This document shows, one piece after another, positions 1 through 8,116 of a DNA stretch of 13,000 bases. The DNA is from Cristatella mucedo. Lineage: Eukaryota; Bryozoa; Phylactolaemata; Cristatellidae. The position numbers and the translations under genes are program-made. Positions within the stretch are counted from its first letter, which is position 1, and each line of letters starts with the position of its first letter. The stretch is from the NCBI GenBank assembly GCA_009760855.2, contig WPIO01000072.1, forward strand, positions 1,414,501-1,427,500, read 5' to 3'. Below the pieces are notes generated by a model, which saw nothing but the letters and a program-made list of their open reading frames with translations, was not told the DNA's origin and did not search any database.

Positions 1-99
1 ACATTAGCCCGCTCTATGTTAGCCATCTATGTCATTGTCAAACATCTTGGCTCTTATCTGATACTAAACATGCGAGGATACTCGGGCCTGGCGTGATAT

Positions 100-402
100 C
101 AATGTAAGGAGAATCCCTCAGGTTGAGCAATGAAAGTTACATAATCTCTTTCTAGGTAGTTGACAGTTGATTGAAAGGAGTCATATCCATTTTGGCGATA
201 ATATGCTCAATGTCACCACGCGTAAGAACATGCAGGACAATGCATATGAGTATTTTCATATGCAAGTATTGTGAGGAAAATGTGGGCGTGTAGCTTGTTT
301 TAAAATTTCCTCCGATCAAGGAATGTCGTGAAGCCAATCGGAAGTGAGTTTCAGGCTTCGGCAGCGTGCGTAAAAATTGGACGTGCTCCACAGGTTTGGC
401 TT
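100..402 (-). mobile_element. Decayed 3' fragment of an L2-like LINE (family B)
   Basis: Read on the minus strand, about 300-370 gives a broken peptide resembling NSLPIGFTTFLDRRKF. It aligns with NSIPTCVTTFHDLTTFKK in the plus-strand copy at 481-1153, the C-terminal part of an L2-clade reverse transcriptase. Nucleotide similarity starts near 402 and continues through the 3' end: the minus strand reads CCTAGAAAGAGATT around 145-158, as at 1087-1100, and then a CTGAGGG block. Stops and frameshifts break the frame. This is a 5'-truncated, dead insertion. The edges are estimates by eye. Confidence 0.7.
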
Positions 403-1080
403 ATATGCACAGCTAAGTGACTTAGATGAAAACAGCGTGTAGTGCAATGCAAAAGTTCACTGAGAAATATATAGGATAGGAAAATTGGATCAAGACGGCA
501 TGTGCAATCAGGCGATTACAGCTGGTGCAAAACTCCGCAACTAAGCCTGTCTGTCGTGAGCATCACAGTTGCCACATCACACCACTTCTCGCCGACCTGC
601 ACTGGCTACCAGTCAAGCAACGGATCGACTTCAAGGTTTGTCGCTCACTTTTAGGTCACTTCATTCTTTGGCTCCAGCCTACCTCGCAGAACTACTACCC
701 CACCAGGCCAAACATCTTACCACCAGCTTTTCGGAATCCAACAGTTTACCAACACCTCGTACAAACCACAAATCCTTTGGAGACCGTGTTTTTAGTTCGT
801 ATGCTCCTAAAGTCTGGAACTCAATCCCGACTTGCGTCACAACATTCCATGATTTGACCACATTTAAAAAGAACTTAAAACCACACCAATTTAGGAGAGC
901 ATTTAGTGAGTCGCTGTGATTCGTTCTTCATGTACTTATACGTGCTGACACTGTGCATGCTGCCACTAACCACACTTGCATACTGACCCTGTGCATGTCA
1001 CCCCTAACTATGTTATTCATGTTGCTTATCAAGCAGGATATTATTCACCATTCAATCGCGTTTCCCTTTGAAGCAAATGT

Positions 1081-1120
1081 AAAGCGCCTAGAAAGAGATT
1101 GAGTTCTCTGAGGGCGCTTT
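1081..1120 (+). other. LINE B 3'-terminal hairpin
   Basis: An 8-base perfect stem, AAAGCGCC (1081-1088) with GGCGCTTT (1113-1120), encloses an inner stem AGAGA (1094-1098) with TCTCT (1105-1109) and a 6-base loop. It sits next to the simple-repeat tail. In LINE families of this kind the RT recognises such 3' structures on its own RNA; that role is inferred here. The same structure is found in the SINE1 copies. Confidence 0.75.
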
Positions 1121-1129
1121 ACCAAGTGC

Positions 1130-1152
1130 AATATAATTACTATTATTATTAA
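1130..1152 (+). repeat. ATT-rich simple-repeat tail of LINE B
   Basis: Short ATT/TAT repeats follow the 3' hairpin directly, as is normal for the 3' end of L2-type LINEs that lack a long poly(A). Confidence 0.7.
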
Positions 1153-1194
1153 CATGAAGGAACCTCAGTTAGTGACAGAGCCCTTAGTTTGATT

Positions 1195-1360
1195 GACTAA
1201 TCAGTGGTCAGCCAGTTCAAGTCAAGCGATAAGTGGTGTAATGTGGCAATTGTGACGTTTGCTACAGACAGGACTGGCAGCACAGTGCTGCACTGACTGA
1301 AAGCTCCATATTGCACGCAGGCGCTGCAAGACCAGCCCGTAGTGAGTGTCAGAAGTTAAG
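1195..1360 (-). mobile_element. Short internal LINE fragment (family B-like RT C-terminal region)
   Basis: The minus strand reads FQSVQHCAASPVCSKRHNCH and then ITPLIA, matching VQNSATKPVCREHHSCHITP of the neighbouring plus-strand copy at about 520-590. Beyond an in-frame TGA the nucleotides still match the LHWLPV segment (CTTGAACTGGCTGACC) until about 1195, where similarity ends. On the 5' side it fades near 1355. No 3' end is present, so this is a broken piece, opposite in orientation to the copy at 481-1153 and only about 45 bases from its tail. Confidence 0.7.
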
Positions 1361-1382
1361 ACGACACGTTTCAAGCGCGCAT

Positions 1383-1440
1383 GAATCTGCTTTACTGCGG
1401 TAAGCTTTCGAGCGAGAATCTGCTTTACTGCTGTAAGCTT
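1383..1440. repeat. Two 25-base direct repeats, 33-base period
   Basis: GAATCTGCTTTACTGCGGTAAGCTT at 1383-1407 recurs at 1416-1440 with one mismatch. The 33-base period keeps frame, so a minus-strand reading repeats KLTAVKQI, but nothing else suggests coding. It looks like a small local duplication. Confidence 0.8.
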
Positions 1441-2809
1441 CGGCTTTTCGCTTTGCAACGACACGGTCCACAGTTGCTTTTAGTCTTCGCTTACCGCGAG
1501 GCGTCTTGAGCTAGCCGATGTGTCCTGCATCTCTTCGTCGTCTTTTTCACGACGATTCGTCTAGTGATCGGCACCGGCGTCTGCTTGAAAACTCGTCGGA
1601 ATCAGCGGAAAAGCGTTGACCCGAGCTCGGCGCCTGCTCACGCAGCTAGCACTTTCGTCGCCGCGTAGCCGTTAGCTCTCTGCCGTCAGACAACGCTCTG
1701 CTCCCAACGACGCCTCATGCGCGGCGGAGCGGCGCGCTATGGGCGTAAGGTACTAGGTCTAACTTTGAGCTTAGCTCGCAGCCAATCTTACGCGTGCAAT
1801 GCGTCGGGCAGTGCGCCAGCCCGCTCAGCGAATTCCCAATGCAGCCAGAGCGCCACAGCGAGCCGTATTGGCAGCAGCTCATCACTTCCGACGGAGCCGC
1901 ACGCCGCTACCGCTCTCTTATCTGCTTCGCTCGTAGTCTGAGCGCATTGTCGTGAGACAATCTGGCCGCTCAACTGTTCGCCTGGCAGACTTAAAGGTGC
2001 CGTTTCGAAACGCGCCTGCAGTGGTGCTTCTTCGCCACCGGTCTGTCGACGCGGTCCACCTAGGAGCTGCGCTCCGAAGCGCTCGCTGGGCGTTATGGGT
2101 GAAACGGCAACTTAGGTGGCTGCCCCTCAAAGCTGCTGTCACCGGGCCGCGTGATCGGCGCAATAATCACCAACTCGTGCACGAGGCTGCAAAAATTACC
2201 CACTTCATTGCTAAGATGGGCCTTCAAATTCCGCCCGCCTCCTGTTCTAAACGGTAAAACTAGGGTCACTGCGGCCTTGAGAGAGATCCGCCGCTTCAGT
2301 GCGCGTCTTTCTTCAAACATTAATGCGATTCTGTGTGCTTGTCTAATCACCGACGTTTCAAGTCAACACTGCTGAGCTTGCGCAGGCGCGGCACAAGCGC
2401 TATTGACATTTCACCGAGAGAAGCTAGCCCTACTGGCTTGATAGAGGATTCTGCCTGAACGCGTCCGATAGCGCTCTCGTGAGAAAATTCGGCTCGCCGT
2501 CTCGCGTCGAGCGAGTCTCCGAAAAAGGTTTTGCTTACAGTGAGTCTAATACCATGCATCGGCCACACTAAGGCCTCATGATCGTCGCTCGCGCCGCGGC
2601 TAGCTCGTGCTATCACGCGCGCCTCTCCCTCTCCCACCCGGCACCAGCTTTCGCGATGCGATTCACGATAGAAAGAGCATTTATCGGGCTGCACGCGTAA
2701 TTCAACAATCACAAATTACTAGTCCGTCGACGGGTCGACGTGACTTTCACCTCGGGATACTGCGGTCGACACAGCAAAGGACTTCACGAGTCGGGCTCTT
2801 CGCTCTACC
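1441..2809. other. No recognisable gene; CpG-rich flanking DNA
   Basis: I find no domain, exon with convincing splice sites, or repeat here. Open frames of 60-120 codons occur on both strands (the longest is minus 2347-2712), but they overlap, have no family resemblance and fit chance in GC-rich sequence. A noncoding exon or an unknown lineage-specific gene cannot be excluded. Confidence 0.5.
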
Positions 2810-2968
2810 TAATAATGATTATTATAATTCATTTATATAGCGCCCTAAGAGAACTTAATCTCTATTCAGGCTCCTCACGTATGCCTCGGGGCTCGAGCCC
2901 ACGACCTCAACCAGACCTAGGTCGGGGCGAGCACCTTAACCACTGGACCAAACCAGATCGCCCGTAGC
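2810..2968 (-). mobile_element. tRNA-derived SINE1, copy 1 (short-loop form)
   Basis: On the minus strand a tRNA-like head starts near 2968. Its A box is TGGTCCAGTGGTTA (about 2937-2950) and its B box GGGCTCGAGCCCC (2888-2900), the two internal RNA polymerase III promoter elements. The B box differs from the usual GGTTCGANTCC by two T-to-C changes that form CTCGAG. The tail at 2839-2873 matches the LINE B 3' hairpin (1084-1118) at 29 of 35 positions, and an AT-rich ATTATT end follows to about 2810. This is a non-autonomous element, probably copied by LINE B enzyme. Confidence 0.85.
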
Positions 2969-3295
2969 ATCATTCCGCCGCAAGAGATATCGCAACAGAA
3001 GCTCGCCTGACGGCGCGCTCCCGCGCGCCCTTGGCCAGCGGCCATTTCCCTAGCCATTCAGACAAAAGCGACGGATTCCACTCGTGGAAAGCGGTAGTCG
3101 TGCGACCGCTCGAAGCGGGGCGGCGTCTTAGGCGCACGCCGCCCGCCTCAGCGCGCACAGGCGCCTGCGGAGCATCGAGAGAATCGTGTGAATTTTCGAA
3201 ACCTAGTTATACTGCGGGCCGTGCTCGCCGTGGCGGCGTTTCGCTGCGGCAAATAGGTAGCCAGTTATCGGCTTGTTAATGGCAGGCACTCGCTT
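2969..3295. other. No recognisable gene between two SINEs
   Basis: GC-rich sequence with short frames open on both strands. I see no motif, splice pattern or repeat that I can support. Confidence 0.5.
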
Positions 3296-3490
3296 ATACT
3301 AATAATAAATAATAAATCCTAGCTGATTAAACAGCCTCTTTTGTATAGCGACAGAAGAGCCTTTACGGCTATCACCACCGCTTGCAGTGGCGATAAGGAA
3401 TCACCCTCGGTAGGAATCGAACCCACGACCTCGGGATAGAGGTCGTGTAAGCAACCGCCTTACCCAGTGTGCCACCACGGCTCACCGATA
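3296..3490 (-). mobile_element. tRNA-derived SINE2
   Basis: Read on the minus strand from about 3490, the head carries an A box TGGCACACTGGG (3463-3474) and a canonical B box GGTTCGATTCC (3413-3423). The TSTEM-like bases around the B box can pair. Between the boxes lies a perfect 8-base hairpin (3425-3432 with 3439-3446), longer than a tRNA anticodon stem. The tail has a small AGCC/GGCT hairpin (3358-3370), then CGCTATACAAAA (3339-3350), and ends in AT-rich repeats near 3296-3320. This tail matches the 3' end of LINE A, not LINE B. The attached tail argues against a true tRNA gene. Confidence 0.85.
3297..3316. repeat. AATA/AAT simple repeat at the SINE2 3' end
   Basis: Short runs of taataataaataataaat form the 3' tail of the minus-strand SINE2 insertion. 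Confidence 0.7.
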
Positions 3491-4463
3491 TACCCGCCGC
3501 TTCAACTAACCTAACGTCGCTAGAAGAGTTCCATCTTCATTTAGTTAAATAAACGAATCGGCTAAACGAAGTGCGCATGGAGGCGCCCACATGTCGAGCT
3601 AGCGGTCCACGGACAGCGGAGCGCGCCAACCGGCCGGTCCGCAGCGAGCTGACGCGGCGAGCGGCTTTGAGCAGGCTGGTTCGTGGACGGCGACCTCTGA
3701 AATGTTGGTTCGTGGTCGTTCACCGCAGCATCGGCTCGCCCGCCGGAGGGTGCGGCCTTCGCTCGCTCCGCCGCGTCCCCACCCCAAGCGGGTCGACTCC
3801 GACGGCTTTGAATAGCCGGGGAAGCAGATCCGCGCAGCTTGCGAGAGCGACGGAGCGACCAAAGATTCTCGCAAAGAGCGGCGTCTCTCGAGTCTATTAT
3901 CCGCAGCAGAGCGCGACCTCGGCAGACGCGCAGGTGGCGAGGTGTTGGCCGGCCGCCAATCACGTCGCGTCATCGCGTTACGCTTCGAAGGCGGAGAGGC
4001 TCGCGTCGAGCGGTCGCGCCTCAGCCGCTACGCCGCGGGTCCATTCATCCGCAGGTGGAATTCCGTAGAAATATTTTCGATTCACTGAACGGCGAGTCGC
4101 AGCTGACCGGGTGTGGCGTTAGATCGTCTCGGGTGCTGCATTTTTCCAAGTAAAGTTAGCAACTGTAGCCGATAGAAGGCGGCTTCTTTAAAAAAATATC
4201 TTCTCAAGCGTTCTGAGCTCATTTCTCAGGACGCCGTTCTAAGAAAAATGACTGTGCGGCTTGAAGCAGCACGTTTCAGCAGTACACGCCATCGGATAAA
4301 TTCGTGGAACAGCCAGTAACTCAGTCAGCTCAGCAGCAGCGGGGAGATGCTTTCCGATCGCATCCTTCTTGTGGGCTTACACTGTATACTGAGTATTTGC
4401 GAGCTTTCGAAAGAAGGTGGACAGAGAGTAGTTAGGCAGCCCCACCCTGGAGCCCGCTGTCCC
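3491..4463. other. 5' flank of the cyclase gene with CpG-dense stretch, no gene recognised
   Basis: About 3560-4080 is very GC- and CpG-rich; the 60 bases 3601-3660 alone contain 12 CpG. Long frames on both strands (plus 3571-4068, minus 3562-3963 and 3599-3973) overlap each other and encode low-complexity Arg/Ser/Ala-rich sequence, as expected from composition alone. The position 0.5-1 kb upstream of the cyclase start fits a CpG-island-like promoter region, which is inference. From 4085 to 4460 the composition is ordinary and I see nothing assignable. Confidence 0.4.
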
Positions 4464-4471
4464 TGACGTCA
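4464..4471. promoter_or_regulatory. Perfect palindromic cAMP response element (CRE)
   Basis: TGACGTCA is the full consensus for CREB/ATF family factors. It lies 83 bases upstream of the cyclase ATG, a normal place for a functional CRE. A second core, TGACGT, is at 4499-4504. The site is a sequence match only; binding is not shown. If used, the gene for a cAMP-making enzyme would itself respond to cAMP. Confidence 0.5.
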
Positions 4472-4498
4472 TTTAAGAGAGAGCGTCGTCAGTCGATG

Positions 4499-4504
4499 TG
4501 ACGT
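4499..4504 (+). promoter_or_regulatory. Second CRE-like core, TGACGT
   Basis: This is a CRE with six of eight consensus bases, 27 bases downstream of the full site and 50 bases before the ATG. It is a weak site alone and counts mainly as a possible partner of the palindromic element. Confidence 0.3.
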
Positions 4505-4554
4505 AGCCCACAAGAGAGATATCGCTAAGTTTGGGAAGTTTTTGGCGAAGGAAT

Positions 4555-4834
4555 ATGGAGGAACTGGTGAGGCAGCTGACCGGAAAGTCCGGCAAAGTGG
4601 CGCCTCTGGCGACGACTGTGAGTTACGCAACATCTGCGCCCGAAGGTTCGGACGTGCCTACGGCTTGGGACGAGAAGCCGACCGAGGGCGAGGGCGCCCA
4701 AGCGGAAGCGCAGCAGTGCAAGGACAACCTCTTTGCAAAGCACTTACCCGACGCCATCATATTCAGTAATCATTTGGTCGAACTGCCGTACATGATGAAG
4801 CACGCCGGCATACTTTTATTTCTGGATATTTCAG
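4555..4834 (+). CDS. ADCY10: Soluble adenylyl cyclase, coding exon 1
   Basis: Soluble adenylyl cyclase makes cAMP from ATP and in animals is activated by bicarbonate and calcium. This exon encodes 93 residues plus one base of Gly94. Residues 61-93 (AKHLPDAIIF to LFLDIS) match the conserved start of the C1 domain; human sAC has AAHLPDLIVYGHF and VLMFVDISG at the same place. Asp91 in LFLDIS corresponds to the first metal-binding aspartate (human Asp47). The ATG is the first in frame after a TAG at 4504-4506 and has A at -3 and G at +4. Residues 1-60 are a low-complexity, Ala/Glu-rich leader with no family match, longer than in human. The donor is G|GTACGA after base 4834. The frame happens to stay open into the intron until 5046, but family similarity stops exactly at the donor. 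The product is likely cytosolic; no signal peptide or membrane segment is seen. Confidence 0.88.
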
Positions 4835-5080
4835 GTACGATGGATGACCTAGGCGGTCGCGCGATACGCCGGCGGCAGCAGGCTGCGAATATCCGGCGCC
4901 GCGGCGCAACGACCGCACTTGAAAAAAAAGAGGAGCGGCTTGAATCAAGCTCGCCACTTCGCTTGCTCTTTACAAGACCTGGCGGCGTGCTTGCAGGGCA
5001 CCGACGACTGGTCGGACGCGCCGGTTCACGCGGCGGCGATTTCTAGGTCTTGCCACTTCACACGGTAGAGAATACGAGCC

Positions 5081-5088
5081 ACTTCATT
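5081..5088. repeat. Candidate target-site duplication, 5' side of LINE A
   Basis: ACTTCATT here recurs at 8132-8139, directly after the third ACATT unit of the LINE A tail. If real, the LINE starts at 5089 and is truncated just before its endonuclease domain. Eight bases are few, so chance is possible. Confidence 0.4.
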
Positions 5089-5108
5089 GCCGTCGCCCAG
5101 TTGTTGGA

Positions 5109-8072
5109 CAGCCTCTTAAATTCCGCCTACTAAATGTCCGCTCGCTAAAAACCAAGGGGTTACTTAGCCGCGATCAGGTGGTCCAGGAGAAGCTAGATGC
5201 CTTTCTGCTTACCGAAACCTGGATGACGCCTTGTTCCAGTAGCTGTATTTCCGAGACCACCCCACCCGGGTTCTCATTCTATCAGTCTATGCGTTCTGAC
5301 ATGGTTGGTGGCGGGGTTGCAATTGTTGTTCGCGAATCGCTTGGCTATAAAATGTGCAGTTTCTCGCATGGGTCATCGTTTGAATCGGTTGCTATCAGGT
5401 CTTCATCAAAGACAACGCCTCTCACCGTTGTGATATACCGGCCTCCTTCTGGCTGTCTAAACTTGTTTATAGAGGAGTTTTCAGAGTTCCTCGCTAAAAT
5501 ATTTGTGTGTGACAGGCCGCTACTGATTGTAGGAGACTTCAATATTCACGTTGACAGCCCTAGCAACAGCCAGGTCCGCTCATTTCTTAACTGTCTGGAG
5601 AATCTTGGTTTGGCCCAACACGTTAATCATAGCACCCACGTCGGTGGCCACATTCTAGATCTCGTGATCGCTAAGGATGTCCTCCCCACTGACTTTGTGG
5701 TGTACCCACTGACCCTCTCAGATCATTGTTCGGTCTCGTATACTGTTCCTGCTCCCTCGTACGTGCAGGGCAATGTCGAATTTGCCAAACGATGTAACTT
5801 ACAAAGCATTGACATGGACAAGTTTTTGAAATCTGTTTGTGATGCAGGCTTTCTTGATCTGCATTCAGACTCGACCGGCAGCCTCGATACCCTCACTGAT
5901 GCGATGAACATGACACTCGGGAGTGCTCTTGACAAGCATGCTCCCGTTCGCTCTATCCGTATTCAAAGTCGTCGAGATTGCTTTCAATTTACAAAAAAAC
6001 TCCTTAAGATGCGCCGTGTTAAGCGCAGGCTGGAACGTCGTTTCAAGAAATCGGGGTCTGAGGCAGACCTAGTCAATTTTAAAGACTTCCTTCGAGTTTA
6101 CACCCGAAAGCTTAAAAAAGCCAGGGCTTCTTTTTTCATTAGAAAACTGAATTCCTGCCAGTCGGACACTAAACAGATTTATAAGACAGTAAACCATTTA
6201 CTGGCCAATGCTGCCAGGTCTGACTCCCCAGATATTTAGGGCTCAGCCGAAAAGTTTTCAGCCTTCTTTACTGAAATAATTGTGCACATTCGTGCCTCCA
6301 TTAAGCCCCCTCCGACCAAAGCAATCGCCGTTCCTCAACCTGTGACCTTTCTTAAAAGGTTCTCCAATGTTTCTGCCTGTGATGTGGCTGCCTTAATAAG
6401 GTCTAGCAAAAAGAGCTCGTCTCCTGAAGACCCTATACCTTCATCTCTGTGGTCTTCACTTGCAGACCAACTTAGCCCTGCCATAACCAAGATTTTTAAC
6501 GCTTCTTTGGGAAAAGGGGTCGTCCCCAAGTCCTTCAAATCGGCAATCGTTAGACCTATTCTTCAAAAGCCTGGATTAGACACAGAGATCCTAGCAAACT
6601 ATCGTCCAGTTTCCCTTCTTCCGTTCTTATCAAAGATTCTTGAAAAAATTGTTGCTAAGCAGCTAGTTGAACATATTGAAAATAATGGGATGTCAGAAAC
6701 ATTTCAATCAGGTTTCAAGAGGCAGCACTCTACTGAAACTGCTCTCCTCGGTGTTAACAATGACATTCTACGTGGCAACGACGACGGGAATGTCACTGCC
6801 CTAGCTCTGCTAGATCTGTCTGCTGCCTTCGGCACCATTGATCACGAAGTTCTGCTTGAACGATTGAGAACAACGATCGGTCTGGCAGACGAAGCACTGG
6901 CGTGGTTTAAATCCTACTTGTCTGATCGTGTTCAATCCGTGTCGTGTGGAGGTCAGGTCTAAGACATGAGAAGGATCACCTGTGGAGTCCCTCAAGGGTC
7001 TGTACTTGGTCCCTTGCTGTTCTCCATTTATACGCAACCACTGGTAAAAGTGATTAAGGCCCATGGAATAGGATATCACTTCTATGCTGACGATACTCAG
7101 TTGTATTTGTCATTTAAACCGTCGGAATCTGCTGCAGCAACTGAGAAACTGAATGCTTGCCTTGCCGATATTCGATCCTGGATGTCGGAAAACTTCCGGA
7201 AATTAAATGACGATAAAACCAAGCTGCTTCTCATAGGACACCCTAAGCGTGTGGCTGGATTAAAAGGCTTTGCTGTTCTAATAGGTGATGCTATTGTGCG
7301 ACCTTCACCACGTGCTCGTAATCTAGGTGTCGTGTTCGACAGCTGCCTCAATTTCAAAAGCTTCATTCAGAAGACTGCCTCTACAGCTAGCCATCACATC
7401 CGATCCCTATCCAAGATTAGAAGCTGTCTCCCACAGTGGCTTGTAAAAAATTTAACTAGCTCTTTAGTTCTGTCTCGGCTTGATTATTGTAATTCCCTTT
7501 TGGCTGGGCTACCAAAGAAAGCTAGTATGCCACTACAGCGGACTATGAATATGGCTGCAAGGCTGGTCTTCAAGTCCCAGCGGTTTGAGCACGTGTCTCC
7601 TTTGCTGAAAGAGCTAAAATGATTGCCGGTTGAGCAAAGGATACAGAGCAAAGTTCTTACACTGACCCACAAGGCCCGCCACGGCTTGGCTCCTTCATAC
7701 CTAGCTGAACTGCTGCATCAGTTCCAGCCTGTTTGCGCCCTCAGGTCCTGTGTGGACAATAAATTAGCTGTCCCATTCCTCCGCTTAAAGACAGTTGGCG
7801 ACAGAAGCTTTAGCTTTGCAGGTCCTAGACTGTGGAACTCGCCTCCACAATTCTTACGCAACGACATCTACTCTCCAACTGCCGACTATGGCACATCTTT
7901 TTCAGCGGTCCTGAACTGCTACTTCTATGCCACTCACTACCTCAACTGCTCTCCTAACTCTGCTATGCTTCCCACTTTCTCTATGTTGCGTGAGACGAAG
8001 TCTGTTGGCTACCAAATGCGTATCGAAAGCCGCTTAGGCTGTGAGTGCGCTATACAAAACTCTCCTGCTTAA
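5109..8072 (+). pseudogene. LINE A endonuclease-reverse transcriptase ORF with three in-frame stops
   Basis: One frame runs from 5109 to TAA at 8070-8072, interrupted only by TAG 6237-6239, TAA 6960-6962 and TGA 7620-7622; I see no frameshift. Endonuclease landmarks are LLNVRSL (from 5127), LLTETW (Glu at 5214), VVIYRPP, GDFNIH (Asp at 5535) and SDHCS (His at 5724), so the catalytic set appears intact. The RT begins with NYRPVSLLPFLSKILEKI (about 6597-6650). Motif A is LLDLSAAFG (catalytic Asp at 6813), motif [14 protein letters not shown] (from 6984) and motif C FYADD (7080-7094). Motif A ends in Gly at 6831 where relatives usually have Asp. The third stop replaces the Trp of the KWLPV block seen in related copies. 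In this copy the protein cannot be made whole. The frame is also open upstream of 5109 back to a TGA at 4941-4943, but that part has no LINE resemblance. Confidence 0.9.
8028..8059 (+). other. LINE A 3' hairpin and conserved box
   Basis: AGCC (8028-8031) pairs with GGCT (8037-8040) across a 5-base loop. After 7 bases comes CGCTATACAAAA (8048-8059). SINE2 has the same hairpin arms, the same 7-base spacing and the identical 12-base box (minus strand, 3370-3339). The second LINE A copy keeps the hairpin but its box is degraded. It is probably the site where the RT recognises its template. Confidence 0.65.
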
Positions 8073-8116
8073 CACCCACATGGTCTTTTTGACTTTGTGG
8101 AGTTACTGACGGAGAT

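Larger units (their letters stand above)
481..1153 (+). mobile_element. 5'-truncated L2-like LINE (family B), RT C-terminus plus 3' end
   Basis: This copy covers the last part of the reverse transcriptase ORF and the 3' untranslated region. Translation gives RRLQLVQNSA, then HITPLLADLHWLPVKQRIDF, then SLHSLAPAYLAELL and FSSYAPKVWNSIPTCVTTF, ending at a stop at 917-919. These are hallmarks of the C-terminal region of L2/CR1-type RT proteins. The frame changes near 640: 525-640 reads in one frame and about 640-919 in another, so the copy is broken. The 3' region ends in a hairpin at 1081-1120 and an ATT-rich tail near 1136-1150. No endonuclease or RT core is present, which is the usual result of incomplete reverse transcription. 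Confidence 0.88.

Noticed and set aside
1222-1464. 80-codon minus-strand frame as a gene
   Set aside because: Its C-terminal third is LINE RT sequence and its N-terminal part is an 11-residue duplication, so it is a chance fusion.
2347-2712. 121-codon minus-strand frame
   Set aside because: No domain, no homologous feel, no splice or start context; fits chance in stop-poor GC-rich DNA.
3413-3474. A tRNA gene on the minus strand
   Set aside because: A and B boxes are good, but the sequence between them does not fold as a normal tRNA and it continues into a LINE-like tail with simple repeats, so it is a SINE.
3562-4068. Long open frames on both strands in the CpG-rich flank
   Set aside because: They overlap each other in several frames, are Arg/Ser/Ala-rich by composition, and resemble no family.
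4835-5046. Extension of the exon 1 frame to a stop at 5046
   Set aside because: Similarity to the cyclase ends exactly at a GT donor and resumes in phase at 9761; the extension is low-complexity intronic sequence.
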